A stretch of DNA of 64,000 nucleotides from IDS-8 sp040902105. GTDB taxonomy: Bacteria; Pseudomonadota; Gammaproteobacteria; Steroidobacterales; Woeseiaceae. The notes under the pieces were generated by a model. It saw only the letters and a list, made by a program, of their open reading frames with translations. It was not told the origin of the DNA and did not search any database. The translations under genes and the position numbers were made by a program. Shown piece by piece: positions 24,882-33,962 of this stretch (positions are counted from its first letter, which is position 1; every line of letters starts with the position of its first letter). The stretch is taken from assembly GCA_040902105.1 (NCBI GenBank), contig JBBDXW010000069.1:1-64000 (forward strand), read 5' to 3'.

Positions 24882-27545
24882 ATGTTGAAAAACGACCGAC
24901 AAATGACGGGGTCCGCCCGCATCTCCCGGCGGCGCTATGCGCCGTGGCTGGTGCTGGTTGCCGGCGTCGGGCTCACCGTCATGCTGGCCGTGACCGCCGC
25001 GGTCATCGGCGCCTGGTATTACGTGGCGCCCGGCCTGCCGCAGGCGGAAACGATCCGCGAGATCCCGTTGCAGATTCCGCTCAGGATATACAGCCGCGAC
25101 GGCCGCCTGATCGACGAAATCGGCGAGCGCCGCCGCATCCTGGTGAGCTTCGACGATCTGCCGAAGTATGTCGTCGACGCATTCGTCGCCGCCGAGGATC
25201 GCCGCTTTTTCGAGCATCCGGGCGTCGACTACCGGGGCATCCTGCGCGCCGCAGTCAGTTTTCTGCGCTCCGGAGACGTCAGTCAGGGCGGGGGCGGCAG
25301 CACCATCACGCAGCAGCTCGCGCGCGACTATTTCCTCACGCGCGACGTACTGCTCACGCGAAAACTGCGGGAAGCGTTTCTTGCCTACAAGATCGAACAG
25401 GAATTCAGCAAACAGGAGATCATGGCGCTGTTCGTCAACAAGATGTTTTTCGGCCAGCGCGCCTACGGTGCGGCGGCGGCGGCCCAGGTCTACTACGGCA
25501 AGGGCCTGCAGAACATGAACGTTGCCGAGGCTGCGACGATCGCCGGCGTGCTGCCTTCGCCATCGTATTACAACCCGGTCACCAGTCCTTCGAATGCGCT
25601 GATGCGCCGCAATTACGTGTTGCGCAGCATGCGCGACCTCGACTTCCTCAGCGATGCGGAATTCGAGGAGGCCATGGCTTATCCGCTGGAGTCGCGGCTG
25701 TACGGCACCGCGAACGAGCTGTCCGCGCCCTGGGTCGCAGAAATGGCGCGTCGCGAAATGCTGGATCGCTACGGGGAGGATGCGTACTCCGCGGGCTACA
25801 AGGTCGTCACGACGCTCGATTCGAAATTGCAGATGGCGGCCAACTACGCATTGCGTAACGGCCTGCTCGAATTCAGCCGGCGCCGCGGCTATCGCGGGCC
25901 CATAACGAACATCGTCACGAACACGGAAGGTACCGTACAGGCCGCGCCCGACGTATTGCTGAAGCCTTACACGGAATGGCCCGACGAACTCAAACTGATG
26001 CTCGCCGAGTACGGCAATCCGGGTGGCCTCCCGGTGGCGCTGGTCACGGCGCTCAACGAAGACAACAGCGCCACGGTCGTGCTGCAGGACGGACGCAGCG
26101 ATAGCGTGCCGTGGCGCGGCATCTCCTGGGCAAAGCCGTTCGTCGATCGCGAGGCCACCGGGCCCGCGCCTGATACGGTTGCGGACGTGCTCGCCCCGGG
26201 AGATATCGTCTATCTGATGCCGACCACCAGCGGGTCCTTCGCGCTGGCCCAGGTCCCGGAGGCGCAGGCTGCAGTCGTATCGGTCGATCCGATGGACGGC
26301 GCCATAACGAGTCTCTCCGGCGGCTTCGATTTTTCAATCAGCAAGTTCAACCGCGTGACCCAGGCGGCCCGCCAGCCGGGCTCGTCTTTCAAACCTTTCA
26401 TTTATTCCGCGGCGCTGGAACAGGGCAACACGCCGGCGACCATCATCCTGGACGCGCCCGTCGTCATCGACTCGTCCGAGCTCGAGGCGGTGTGGCGTCC
26501 GCACAATTACACCGGGCGCTTTTACGGCGAGCAGCGCATGCGCGAAGCGCTGGTGCGCTCGATGAATCTGGCTTCCGTGCGCCTGCTGCTGAACAACACC
26601 GGCATCGGCAACGCCGTGCGGCACGTTGCGAAATTCGGCTTCGGCGATGCCGCTCTGCCGCGAAACGGCTCGCTGGCGCTCGGCGGCGGCAGCGCGACGC
26701 CGCTCGACATGGCGCAGGGTTTCGCGGTGTTCGCGAATGGCGGCCACGGCATAAAACCGTACCTCATCGACTCGATCAGCGGGCCGGACGATGAAATCCT
26801 GTACCGCGCCGAGCCGCCTGTTGTCTGCCTTGAATGCGAAGGCGATCTCGACAACATCGACGGCATGCAAGCGGCATTGACGGCCGATGAGGTCGGGAGA
26901 ACGGCGGGCGCCGCACCGAGAACTGCGAATTACGAGGACGACGGCGAGCCGCAAATGACGCTCGAACAAATGGCTGCCGTCGGGGAGACCTACCGGCCGG
27001 ACGCGAGCACCGCCCCGGAACTGTTTCGCGGCATCAAACTTGCGCCCCGGGTCATCTCGGAGCAGAACGCCTACCTGGTTTCCGACATGATGCGCGACGT
27101 CATTCGGCGCGGTACCGGACGGCGTGCGCTAGCGCTGGGACGCAGCGATCTATCCGGCAAGACAGGCACTTCGAACGACCGTCGCGATGCCTGGTTCGGC
27201 GGATTCAACGCAGACCTCGCGGCGGTAGTCTGGGTCGGCTACGATGATGACTTGCCCCTGGGTCCCGGCGAGGAAGGATCGAGAACGGCGCTGCCGGTGT
27301 GGATCGAATTCATGCGGATCGCATTGAAAGGTGCGCCACAGAACGCTTCGCCCATGCCGGAAGGCATCGTCAACGTGAGGATTTCCAGAACGACGGGCTG
27401 TCCCGCCAGCGCAGCCGATTCGTTCGAGGATGTCATGTTCGAAATTTTCCGCTCGGATCACGTTCCGGAGTGCGAAAATTCGGATAATCAGCCCGACATA
27501 TTCAATACCACCGATGACGACGAAAAAACCGAACCGATTTTTTGA
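24882..27545 (+). CDS. mrcA: Penicillin-binding protein 1A (bifunctional peptidoglycan glycosyltransferase/transpeptidase)
   Basis: This 887-aa class A PBP polymerises and cross-links peptidoglycan. One N-terminal membrane anchor (about residues 23-45) precedes the GT51 domain with AAEDRRFFEHPGVD and GGSTITQQLARDYFL. An OB-like insert follows. The transpeptidase has S501-S-F-K504 (active-site serine), S560-M-N and K760-T-G. Being divergent from pilM is the classic gammaproteobacterial arrangement. Confidence 0.97.
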   Translation: MLKNDRQMTGSARISRRRYAPWLVLVAGVGLTVMLAVTAAVIGAWYYVAPGLPQAETIREIPLQIPLRIYSRDGRLIDEIGERRRILVSFDDLPKYVVDAFVAAEDRRFFEHPGVDYRGILRAAVSFLRSGDVSQGGGGSTITQQLARDYFLTRDVLLTRKLREAFLAYKIEQEFSKQEIMALFVNKMFFGQRAYGAAAAAQVYYGKGLQNMNVAEAATIAGVLPSPSYYNPVTSPSNALMRRNYVLRSMRDLDFLSDAEFEEAMAYPLESRLYGTANELSAPWVAEMARREMLDRYGEDAYSAGYKVVTTLDSKLQMAANYALRNGLLEFSRRRGYRGPITNIVTNTEGTVQAAPDVLLKPYTEWPDELKLMLAEYGNPGGLPVALVTALNEDNSATVVLQDGRSDSVPWRGISWAKPFVDREATGPAPDTVADVLAPGDIVYLMPTTSGSFALAQVPEAQAAVVSVDPMDGAITSLSGGFDFSISKFNRVTQAARQPGSSFKPFIYSAALEQGNTPATIILDAPVVIDSSELEAVWRPHNYTGRFYGEQRMREALVRSMNLASVRLLLNNTGIGNAVRHVAKFGFGDAALPRNGSLALGGGSATPLDMAQGFAVFANGGHGIKPYLIDSISGPDDEILYRAEPPVVCLECEGDLDNIDGMQAALTADEVGRTAGAAPRTANYEDDGEPQMTLEQMAAVGETYRPDASTAPELFRGIKLAPRVISEQNAYLVSDMMRDVIRRGTGRRALALGRSDLSGKTGTSNDRRDAWFGGFNADLAAVVWVGYDDDLPLGPGEEGSRTALPVWIEFMRIALKGAPQNASPMPEGIVNVRISRTTGCPASAADSFEDVMFEIFRSDHVPECENSDNQPDIFNTTDDDEKTEPIF

Positions 27546-27580
27546 GCGGACTGCGGCCACTGACCAGGGGCAGAAAAACC

Positions 27581-28198
27581 ATGGGCAGAAAAACGACGGG
27601 CGGATTCGATCGCGCCAGACACGTTCTGGCGCAGGAGGCCGCGCGAATCATTGTCGAACAGGGCATCCAGGACTATCGGGCGGCCAAGATCAAAGCGGCG
27701 GAACGGCTGGGCATGTCGGCTCGCGGCGTGCTGCCCGGCAACAGCGAAATAGAGCGCGCAGTGGGCGAACACCTGCAACTGTTCGGACGCGAATCGCACA
27801 GCGACATGCTGCGGGTGTTGAGACGCGCCGCGCTCTCTGCAATGGAACTGCTCGCGCAGTTCGGGCCGCGCCTGGTAGGCCCTGTATTACACGGCACAGC
27901 TGCCTCGAACTCGGCGATCAATCTGCATGTATTTTCCGACTACTTCGAGCAGGTCGCGCTGCAGTTACAGGAAATGCGCGTGCCTTACCGCCTGTACGAA
28001 CGACGCCTGAAGAGCCGCCGCGACCAGGCGGAAACCTTTGCGGGGGTTCGTTTCATACACAACGAAAGCGCAGTCGAGGCGACGGTGTTTCCGGTGGATG
28101 GCGTGCGTCAGGCGCCGATCAGCCCGATCGACGGCAAACCCATGCGCCGCGCGGACGCCCAGGCGGTCCGCCAGTTGCTGACCGGGGAACGAGGGTGA
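27581..28198 (+). CDS. Conserved hypothetical protein, possibly nucleotidyltransferase-like
   Basis: I do not recognise a named family. The 205-aa protein has an N-terminal helical part (RARHVLAQEAARIIVEQGIQDYRAAKIKAAERL) that may bind nucleic acid. It then has LVGPVLHGTAASNSAINLHVF, which is reminiscent of the GS-x(n)-DxD region of nucleotidyltransferases, but the acidic DxD is replaced by NLH. The ATG at 27581 follows AGGGGC. A TTG at 27542 overlapping the mrcA stop (TTGA) is an equally possible start. It is likely co-transcribed with mrcA and convergent with gltA across 19 bp. Confidence 0.65.
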   Translation: MGRKTTGGFDRARHVLAQEAARIIVEQGIQDYRAAKIKAAERLGMSARGVLPGNSEIERAVGEHLQLFGRESHSDMLRVLRRAALSAMELLAQFGPRLVGPVLHGTAASNSAINLHVFSDYFEQVALQLQEMRVPYRLYERRLKSRRDQAETFAGVRFIHNESAVEATVFPVDGVRQAPISPIDGKPMRRADAQAVRQLLTGERG

Positions 28199-28217
28199 TC
28201 GCTCCCTTCGCGGACTC

Positions 28218-29513
28218 CTACCTCTTCTCGACCGCGACGTAGTCTCTCTGCACCGGCCCGGTATAAAGCTGGCGCGGCCTGCTGATGCGCCCGTTCGGGT
28301 CCGTGATCATCTCGCGCCAGTGAGCGACCCAGCCCACCGTCCTCGCGATTGCGAACATGACGGTAAACATCGACGTCGGAATACCGAGCGCCCGATAAAT
28401 AATCCCTGAGTAGAAGTCGACGTTCGGATACAGGTTCTTTTCGACGAAATACTCGTCGGAGAGCGCCACTCGCTCCAGTTCGAGCGCAAGGTCGAAGAGC
28501 GGCGTGTCGTTCCGTCCCATTTGCTTCAGCACCTTGTGGCACATCTCGCGGATGATGGTCGCGCGTGGATCGAAACTCTTGTAGACGCGGTGTCCGAATC
28601 CCATCAACCTGAACGGATCGTCCCTGGCCCTGGCCCTGGCGATGAACTTCGGGATGTTTTTCGCCTCGCCGATCTGCGTCAGCATTTTCAGCACGGCTTC
28701 ATTCGCGCCGCCGTGCGCGGGGCCCCATAGCGCTGCGATTCCGGCCGCGATCGCGGAATAGGGATTCGCTCCCGAGCTACCCGCCATCCGCACGGTCGAA
28801 GTCGAGCAATTCTGCTCGTGATCCGCATGCAGGACGAACAGCAGGTCGATTGCCTGGGCCGCAACTTCGTCGATCTTGTAGGGCTCCGCCGGCACCGCGA
28901 AAAACATGTGCAGCAGATTCTCGCAGTAACCAAGGTCATTGCGGGGGTAAATGAACGGTTGTCCTGCAGTCAGCTTGTAGGCCGCCGCGGCAATGGTCGG
29001 CAGCTTCGCGATGATGCGGTGCGTGAACACTTCGCGTGCGTCGGCATTGTTCACGTCCATCGTGTCGTGATAGTAAGCCGACATCGAGCCGACCACGGCG
29101 GACAGCATCGCCATCGGATGCGCGTCATAACGGAAGCCGTTGAAAAACCGCAGCATGCCCTCGTTCAGCATCGTATGCGTGCGTATCAACGTATCGAATC
29201 GCGCCAATTCCGCCGCCAATGGCAGTTCGCCGTATAAAAGGAGATAGGCGACCTCGATGAAGCTCGACTTTTCGGCAAGCTGCACGACGGGATACCCGCG
29301 ATACAACAGCACGCCTTCGTCGCCGTCGATGTAGGTGATCGCGCTCTCGCAGCTTCCGGTCGAAACGAAACCCGGATCGTAGGTAAATACACCCTGCTCC
29401 CGATACAAGCGGCTGATGTCAATGACATCCGGACCGAGCGTTCCCTTGCGCGCCGGCAGATCCATCGACGTCGCGCCGTCGGGACTGGTCAGCGTGTACG
29501 AATCTTTGGTCAT
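28218..29513 (-). CDS. gltA: Citrate synthase
   Basis: The 431-aa type II (hexameric, NADH-sensitive in relatives) enzyme condenses oxaloacetate and acetyl-CoA. Catalytic residues lie in DHEQNCSTSTVRMAGSS and GPAHGGANEAVL (His) and GFGHRVYKSFDPRA. The N-terminal GFVSTGSCESAITYIDGDEGVLLYRGYP is typical. A clear GAGGAGAGTT precedes the ATG on the minus strand. Confidence 0.97.
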   Translation of the reverse strand: MTKDSYTLTSPDGATSMDLPARKGTLGPDVIDISRLYREQGVFTYDPGFVSTGSCESAITYIDGDEGVLLYRGYPVVQLAEKSSFIEVAYLLLYGELPLAAELARFDTLIRTHTMLNEGMLRFFNGFRYDAHPMAMLSAVVGSMSAYYHDTMDVNNADAREVFTHRIIAKLPTIAAAAYKLTAGQPFIYPRNDLGYCENLLHMFFAVPAEPYKIDEVAAQAIDLLFVLHADHEQNCSTSTVRMAGSSGANPYSAIAAGIAALWGPAHGGANEAVLKMLTQIGEAKNIPKFIARARARDDPFRLMGFGHRVYKSFDPRATIIREMCHKVLKQMGRNDTPLFDLALELERVALSDEYFVEKNLYPNVDFYSGIIYRALGIPTSMFTVMFAIARTVGWVAHWREMITDPNGRISRPRQLYTGPVQRDYVAVEKR

Positions 29514-29626
29514 AACTCTCCTCAGGTTGATGCGGCCGGCGCACCGCAGGTGACCGTGCCGTCCGCCCGCACGGCATCGCGCTCTATATCGGCGACTGTA
29601 CTGGCGATGACATAGGAGGTTTTCGT

Positions 29627-29683
29627 ATGCTATCGAAGCCGTGCCGGGATCCGGGGCGCCGTCAATGCGCCATGTTGCCGTAA
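29627..29683 (+). CDS. Possible 18-aa small ORF with strong ribosome binding site
   Basis: An 18-codon frame (MLSKPCRDPGRRQCAMLP) starts 7 nt after a perfect AGGAGG. It lies between the divergent-facing upstream regions of gltA and the 3' end of rpmE, where no other gene is present. No homologue is recognised and no gene follows it on this strand, so it may be chance or a small peptide. Confidence 0.25.
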   Translation: MLSKPCRDPGRRQCAMLP

Positions 29684-29803
29684 GCCGGAAAGGCGAGCAA
29701 ATGGAACGGCAGAACGAAACCGCGGGATGGGCTGCTGGAGTCCGCGAGAGCGGGCGAGTCCAGAGTCGCCTGTTCGCCCGTTGTCACGGGCTCCGGCAGG
29801 ACC

Positions 29804-30010
29804 TTATTCGCTGATGCCGTACTTGCGGCGGAACTTGTCGACGCGGCCGCCGGAATCGACGATCTTCTGCTTGCCGGTGTAGAAAGGGTGGCATGCCGAG
29901 CAGACCTCGACGTGCAGGTCGTGGCCCAACGTGGAACGGGTCGTGAATTCGTTACCGCAGCCGCAGGTAACTTTCATTTCCTTGTAGTCGGGATGTATGT
30001 CGGCCTTCAT
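29804..30010 (-). CDS. rpmE: 50S ribosomal protein L31 (zinc-binding type)
   Basis: This 68-aa protein begins MKADIHPDYKEMKVTCGCGNEF and has the CxC and CSAC cysteine pairs of the zinc-binding C+ form of L31. C-terminal VDKFRRKYG is conserved. The start at 30010 has GGAG about 8 nt upstream; the longer frame to 30151 is not used. Confidence 0.96.
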   Translation of the reverse strand: MKADIHPDYKEMKVTCGCGNEFTTRSTLGHDLHVEVCSACHPFYTGKQKIVDSGGRVDKFRRKYGISE

Positions 30011-30333
30011 TGCATCGTCTCCGGCAATCCTGTTCGCGAGCAGCGTATGGAGTGTCCCCGTCCGCGTCAGGTCCCGACGGGAAAAGGCCGCGTAGGATAT
30101 AGCGAACCCGCGGCACCCGCAAGGGCTCGCGGGGCCGCCGTAATTATCCACAAAAGCTGTGGATAACTATGTGGAAGAAAATTGAGTGAATGAGCTAAGT
30201 CGGGATTTTTAAAGCCTGCTTGTTAGAATGTCTATTTTATGTGCAATTTGTTAAAGTCTTAATTTTCAATAGTTTGCACGCCTTTCTCCACAGCCGGGCT
30301 GAATTACCGGAGTTACTGCACGGAAAACACAGA
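30011..30333. other. AT-rich intergenic region between hemW and rpmE with DnaA boxes
   Basis: No gene is supported. The rpmE-proximal 100 bp are GC-rich. From 30140 to 30290 the DNA is conspicuously AT-rich for this genome, with runs such as TTTTTAAA and TCTATTTTATG. It is flanked by matches to the DnaA box: perfect at 30144-30152 and 30158-30166, one mismatch at 30284-30292. It could also hold the rpmE promoter. Confidence 0.6.
30144..30166. promoter_or_regulatory. Inverted pair of perfect DnaA boxes
   Basis: TTATCCACA at 30144-30152 and TGTGGATAA at 30158-30166 face each other across 5 bp, both identical to the high-affinity DnaA consensus. A third near-match (TTCTCCACA, 30284-30292) lies at the other side of the AT-rich stretch. 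The site could bind DnaA for regulation or act in replication control. Confidence 0.6.
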
Positions 30334-31512
30334 CTAAGCCCCTCGTTGTGAATAAAGCGCCGGCTCGGGCAGGAACAACGCCTGCAAATCGTTCAGAAAG
30401 CGGCGACCGCGCGCCGTCGGCGCCCAGGCGGCCTGGCCGCTCGATTCGATCAGGCCGAGCGCCGCGGCGCGGTCCATGCCCGGCGCGACCGCGCCCCAGG
30501 GCAGCCCGGTGCGGGCGCGAAAGCTCGCTTCGGCAAAACCGTCCCTCAGGCGCAGCGCGTTCAGCATGTATTCGAAGGCAATGTCCGCGGGCTCGAGCTT
30601 TTGCAGCACGCAATCGAGTGCCCCGGCTTCGCTTCCTTTCATGTAGGCCGCAGGATGGGCCGGCTTCCGGTAACGCCATATATTGCCGTCGCCGTCGGTC
30701 ATTTTTCCGTGTGCGCCGGCGCCTGTCGCCAGGTAATCGCCGAATTGCCAGTAATTGAGATTGTGGCGGCAGCGAAAACCGTGCCTGGCGTACGCCGATG
30801 TCTCGTAGTGCTCGTATCCGGCAGCGCGGAGCAAATCCTCGCCGTGCTCCCCGATCGCCCAACTCAATTCCTCGTCGGGCAAATCGGCCGGCGGTTTCGC
30901 ATGGAAAACGGTGTTCGGCTCCAGCGTCAGCTGGTACCAGGAAATGTGCGGCGGCGACAACGCGATGGCCTGCTGAACGTCGCGCGCAGCCAGGTCGAGA
31001 GTTTGCCCGGGCAGGGCGTACATCAGGTCCAGGTTAATGCTGTCAAAACCCGCTTTTTCGGCATCGCGCCAGGCACTCAGAATGTCACTGACGCCATGAA
31101 TGCGGCCGAGGCGCTGCAGCGATTGGTCGCTGAAGCTCTGCGCACCGAGCGACAGCCGGTTGATGCCGGCGCGCCGGTAAGCTGCAAGCTGGTCGCGCTC
31201 GACCACGCCGGGATTCGCTTCCAGGGTGATCTCGGCATTTTCCGCCAGCAGGAACGCGGCATCGATTTCGGCGAGCAGTTCACCGATCTCGGCGGCGCTG
31301 AAAAAGCTCGGCGTCCCACCGCCGAGGAACACGGTTTCCACGACCCGGCCGCCGGCGCGCCCCGCCTCCGACCTGAGGTCGGCGATCAGCGCTTTGAGAT
31401 AACGGCGTTTGTCGGTCGCCTCGCCCACCGTATGCGAGTTGAAATCGCAGTAGGGACACTTGCGGACGCACCAGGGAAGATGCACGTACAGGGACAGAGG
31501 CGGCAGCGTCAT
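30334..31512 (-). CDS. hemW: Radical SAM heme chaperone HemW
   Basis: This 392-aa protein is related to HemN but belongs to HemW, which binds heme and delivers it to acceptor proteins. The 4Fe-4S motif is Cys15-x3-Cys19-x2-Cys22 (CVRKCPYC). VFLGGGTPSFF, NRLSLGAQSF and NLDLMYALPGQ follow. The extra cysteine that HemN enzymes need for coproporphyrinogen oxidase activity is not evident at the N-terminus. The ATG overlaps the rdgB stop (ATGA); upstream frame extension would lie inside rdgB. Confidence 0.93.
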   Translation of the reverse strand: MTLPPLSLYVHLPWCVRKCPYCDFNSHTVGEATDKRRYLKALIADLRSEAGRAGGRVVETVFLGGGTPSFFSAAEIGELLAEIDAAFLLAENAEITLEANPGVVERDQLAAYRRAGINRLSLGAQSFSDQSLQRLGRIHGVSDILSAWRDAEKAGFDSINLDLMYALPGQTLDLAARDVQQAIALSPPHISWYQLTLEPNTVFHAKPPADLPDEELSWAIGEHGEDLLRAAGYEHYETSAYARHGFRCRHNLNYWQFGDYLATGAGAHGKMTDGDGNIWRYRKPAHPAAYMKGSEAGALDCVLQKLEPADIAFEYMLNALRLRDGFAEASFRARTGLPWGAVAPGMDRAAALGLIESSGQAAWAPTARGRRFLNDLQALFLPEPALYSQRGA

Positions 31513-32147
31513 GCCGTACCCGCCCGCGCCTTGATGAGGGCCGCGAGTTCGCGAAATGCCTGCCCGCGGTGACTTGCGAGGTTTTTCTCCGCGGCGCTCA
31601 TCTCCGCGGCCGCCTTCTGCCTTAGCGGATCGAAGAACACCGGGTCGTAGCCGAATCCGCCGCGGCCGCGGCGCTCCTTCAGGATCCGGCCCGTCCACAC
31701 GCCCTCGGCCACGAGCGGCGCGGCATCCTCGGCCTCGACGTATACCGCCACGCAATGAAAACTGGCGCCGCGATGCGGATCGTTTATCGCAACAAGATCG
31801 GCCAGCAGTTTGTCCACGTTCTGCGCGTCGGTCGCCTGCTGCCCGGCATAACGCGCGGAGTAAACGCCAGGCCGCCCGTCCAATGCGGCAACCGCAAGTC
31901 CGGAGTCGTCGGCGATCGCTGCCAGACCGGTGCGCTCCGCTGCGTGCCGTGCTTTCAGCAACGCATTTTCGCGGAACGTCACGCCCGTTTCCGCCGCCGC
32001 CGTGACGCCGCATTCCGACTGGGACACCGCTTCGATGGGGAGCCTCGCGAGCAGTTGCCGGATCTCAAGCAATTTGCCGCGATTGTCGCTGGCAACAACA
32101 ACTTTTCTGGTGCCGCGGCTGATGCTCGAATTCATGCTGAAATTCAT
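31509..32147 (-). CDS. rdgB: RdgB/HAM1 non-canonical purine NTP pyrophosphatase
   Basis: The 212-aa house-cleaning enzyme hydrolyses dITP/XTP to monophosphates. The N-terminal VVVASDNRGKLLEI, FRENALLKARHAA, ADDSGLAVAALDGRPGVYSARYAG, and GRGGFGYDPVF motifs are all in order. Its ATG overlaps the rph stop by four bases, and its stop overlaps hemW. Confidence 0.96.
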   Translation of the reverse strand: MNFSMNSSISRGTRKVVVASDNRGKLLEIRQLLARLPIEAVSQSECGVTAAAETGVTFRENALLKARHAAERTGLAAIADDSGLAVAALDGRPGVYSARYAGQQATDAQNVDKLLADLVAINDPHRGASFHCVAVYVEAEDAAPLVAEGVWTGRILKERRGRGGFGYDPVFFDPLRQKAAAEMSAAEKNLASHRGQAFRELAALIKARAGTA

Positions 32148-32896
32148 GGCCAACGGCCGGGCGCTTCAGGCTGTCGGCCGGCGCCGATCTGCGCCTCATT
32201 CTGCGCCTCGATGATCCTGCAGACGCCGGCATTGGCCAGTTCGAGCAGCGCGCTCAACTCCTCAAGGCTGAAGGCGTGCCCTTCCGCGGTTCCCTGTACC
32301 TCAATGAACCGGCCCGCTTCGTTCATGACCACGTTCATGTCCGTTTCGGCTTCCGCGTCCTCGTCGTAGTCGAGATCCAGCACCGGCGTGCCCCGATAGA
32401 TGCCGACGGAAACCGCGGCGATCTGGCCATGCACCGGATTCGTCTTCAGCAGCCTCGCCGCGGTGAGTTTTTGCACGGCCAGCTGCAATGCAACGTAGGC
32501 GCCGCTGATGGCCGCCGTGCGGGTACCGCCGTCCGCTTGCAACACGTCGCAGTCAAGCGTAATCGTGCGCTCGCCAAGCGCTTCCAGGTCCGTCGCCGCT
32601 CTGAGGGACCTGCCGATGAGTCGCTGAATTTCCATGGTGCGGCCACCCTGCCTGCCGCGCGCTGCTTCGCGCATCGTCCGTGAATGGGTCGCACGCGGCA
32701 GCATGCCGTATTCTCCGGTAACCCAGCCCCGTCCAGCGCCGCGCATCCAGGGCGGCACCCGATTCTCGACGCTGGCCGTGCACAGCACCCTGGTGTCGCC
32801 GAACTCGGCAAGCACGCTGCCCTCGGCATGCCTGGTGAAATTGGTGGTGAAGCGCACTGGCCTCATCTGATCGGGCGCGCGGCCGCTCGGTCGCAT
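32144..32896 (-). CDS. rph: Ribonuclease PH
   Basis: This 250-aa phosphorolytic 3'-exoribonuclease trims tRNA 3' ends. N-terminal RPSGRAPDQMRPVRFTTNF, GWVTGEYGMLPRATHSR, RTITLDCDVLQADGGTRTAAISGA and LDLDYDEDAEAETDMN are characteristic. Start 32896 has AGGAGA about 9 nt upstream; the frame extends further without support. First of the rph-rdgB-hemW chain of overlapping genes. Confidence 0.96.
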   Translation of the reverse strand: MRPSGRAPDQMRPVRFTTNFTRHAEGSVLAEFGDTRVLCTASVENRVPPWMRGAGRGWVTGEYGMLPRATHSRTMREAARGRQGGRTMEIQRLIGRSLRAATDLEALGERTITLDCDVLQADGGTRTAAISGAYVALQLAVQKLTAARLLKTNPVHGQIAAVSVGIYRGTPVLDLDYDEDAEAETDMNVVMNEAGRFIEVQGTAEGHAFSLEELSALLELANAGVCRIIEAQNEAQIGAGRQPEAPGRWP

Positions 32897-32959
32897 ACTG
32901 AAGTCTCCTCGGAACGTCGGGCAATGACGTTCCGCCATGATAGCGGACCAGGGCCAAAG

Positions 32960-33709
32960 TCAGGAGTCGCCGAGCCAGCGCAGTACGGTTCCGGTTGTAT
33001 TGTCGCTGTACGGGGCGTTGGTTGTGAGCGCCCTGACGCTCAGGGCTTTCAGGTTGTCGGCAAGGGTTTCGTTGGGGCGGGTTGCAAGGCGCGCGATTTC
33101 TTCGTCATTCATACCGGACCATAAGCCATCGCTGCAAGCGAGCAGGACGTCTCCCGGACTGAGACGTTTTTTCCGCGTGATACTCATATCCGGCACCGGA
33201 GCATCGCCGCCGATACAGCATTCGACGAAGTTGCGCATCGGATGGTCCAGCGCTTCCTCTTCCGTGATGGCTCCTTCCTGGATCAGCACCTCGACGTGGC
33301 TGTGATCCCTGGACCTCGAAAGCACTCTGCCCTCGCGCATATGATAAATGCGGCTGTCGCCGACGTGCCCCCAGTATGAGCCGCTTTCCTGTATCAGACA
33401 GACCGCGCAAGTCGCCCGTGGCCGAAAATCGACCGGCAGGTCGGCGCCGATCCGCACGACCTCGTCGTGTGCCCGCGCGAGCGCCGTATAAAGGAACCCC
33501 TGCGGGTCGAAAATCGGCAACCGCGCCGCAGTGAACATGTCCTGCACCGTCTTCAGGCCCGTTTCGGCCGCGCGCGCGCCGTCCGAGTGCCCCCCCATGC
33601 CGTCGAATACCAGCATCAGCGCTGCCGTCTCTGCCACGACCACGGCGGCACGGTCCTGGTTGTCCTGACGGTCTCCGACCGCGGAGACTTTGGCGTATTC
33701 GATCTGCAT
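32960..33709 (-). CDS. PP2C-family serine/threonine protein phosphatase
   Basis: This 249-aa Mn/Mg-dependent phosphatase has the PP2C motifs NQDR near residue 17, LVFDGMGGHSDG with the metal-binding Asp, YWGHVGDSRIY, LLACSDGLWSG and DNTTGTVL. It resembles Stp1-type bacterial phosphatases. No cognate protein kinase gene adjoins it. It is 63 bp upstream of rph and divergent from yicC. Confidence 0.92.
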   Translation of the reverse strand: MQIEYAKVSAVGDRQDNQDRAAVVVAETAALMLVFDGMGGHSDGARAAETGLKTVQDMFTAARLPIFDPQGFLYTALARAHDEVVRIGADLPVDFRPRATCAVCLIQESGSYWGHVGDSRIYHMREGRVLSRSRDHSHVEVLIQEGAITEEEALDHPMRNFVECCIGGDAPVPDMSITRKKRLSPGDVLLACSDGLWSGMNDEEIARLATRPNETLADNLKALSVRALTTNAPYSDNTTGTVLRWLGDS

Positions 33710-33962
33710 GCTGATTAGGATCTTCCGTTACTTTGGTTCGGCCGCCTGAGTTCGCGCGGGGCAACGGCGCCGCAAACCGGCCGAAGCCGATCGCCACGGC
33801 TGTAACGCTTCGGGTTAGAATTATTGCAGCCTTGAACCGAACATCGTGTCGCGTTCACTGACGGGCGGCAGTATGAATGCCCGTAATCGATCTGTCAGTG
33901 ACCGCGTCAATAAAAAAGTCGATTGAGCGGCGCAGGGGTCTTCCGGGTCTTCGGGGAATTTC

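Noticed and set aside
24487..24888. 133-codon plus-strand frame between pilM and mrcA
   Set aside because: No family resemblance, proline/arginine-rich composition typical of random GC-rich frames, and it runs into the start of mrcA.
30140..30292. Chromosomal replication origin
   Set aside because: Three DnaA boxes with an AT-rich island are suggestive, but the typical oriC neighbours (dnaA, dnaN, mnmG, rpmH) are absent, so only a DnaA-binding region is claimed.
31513..32013. N-terminal extension of hemW
   Set aside because: The open frame continues upstream, but that part is inside rdgB in another frame, and the hemW start with its ATGA overlap and radical SAM motif at the normal distance is clearly better.
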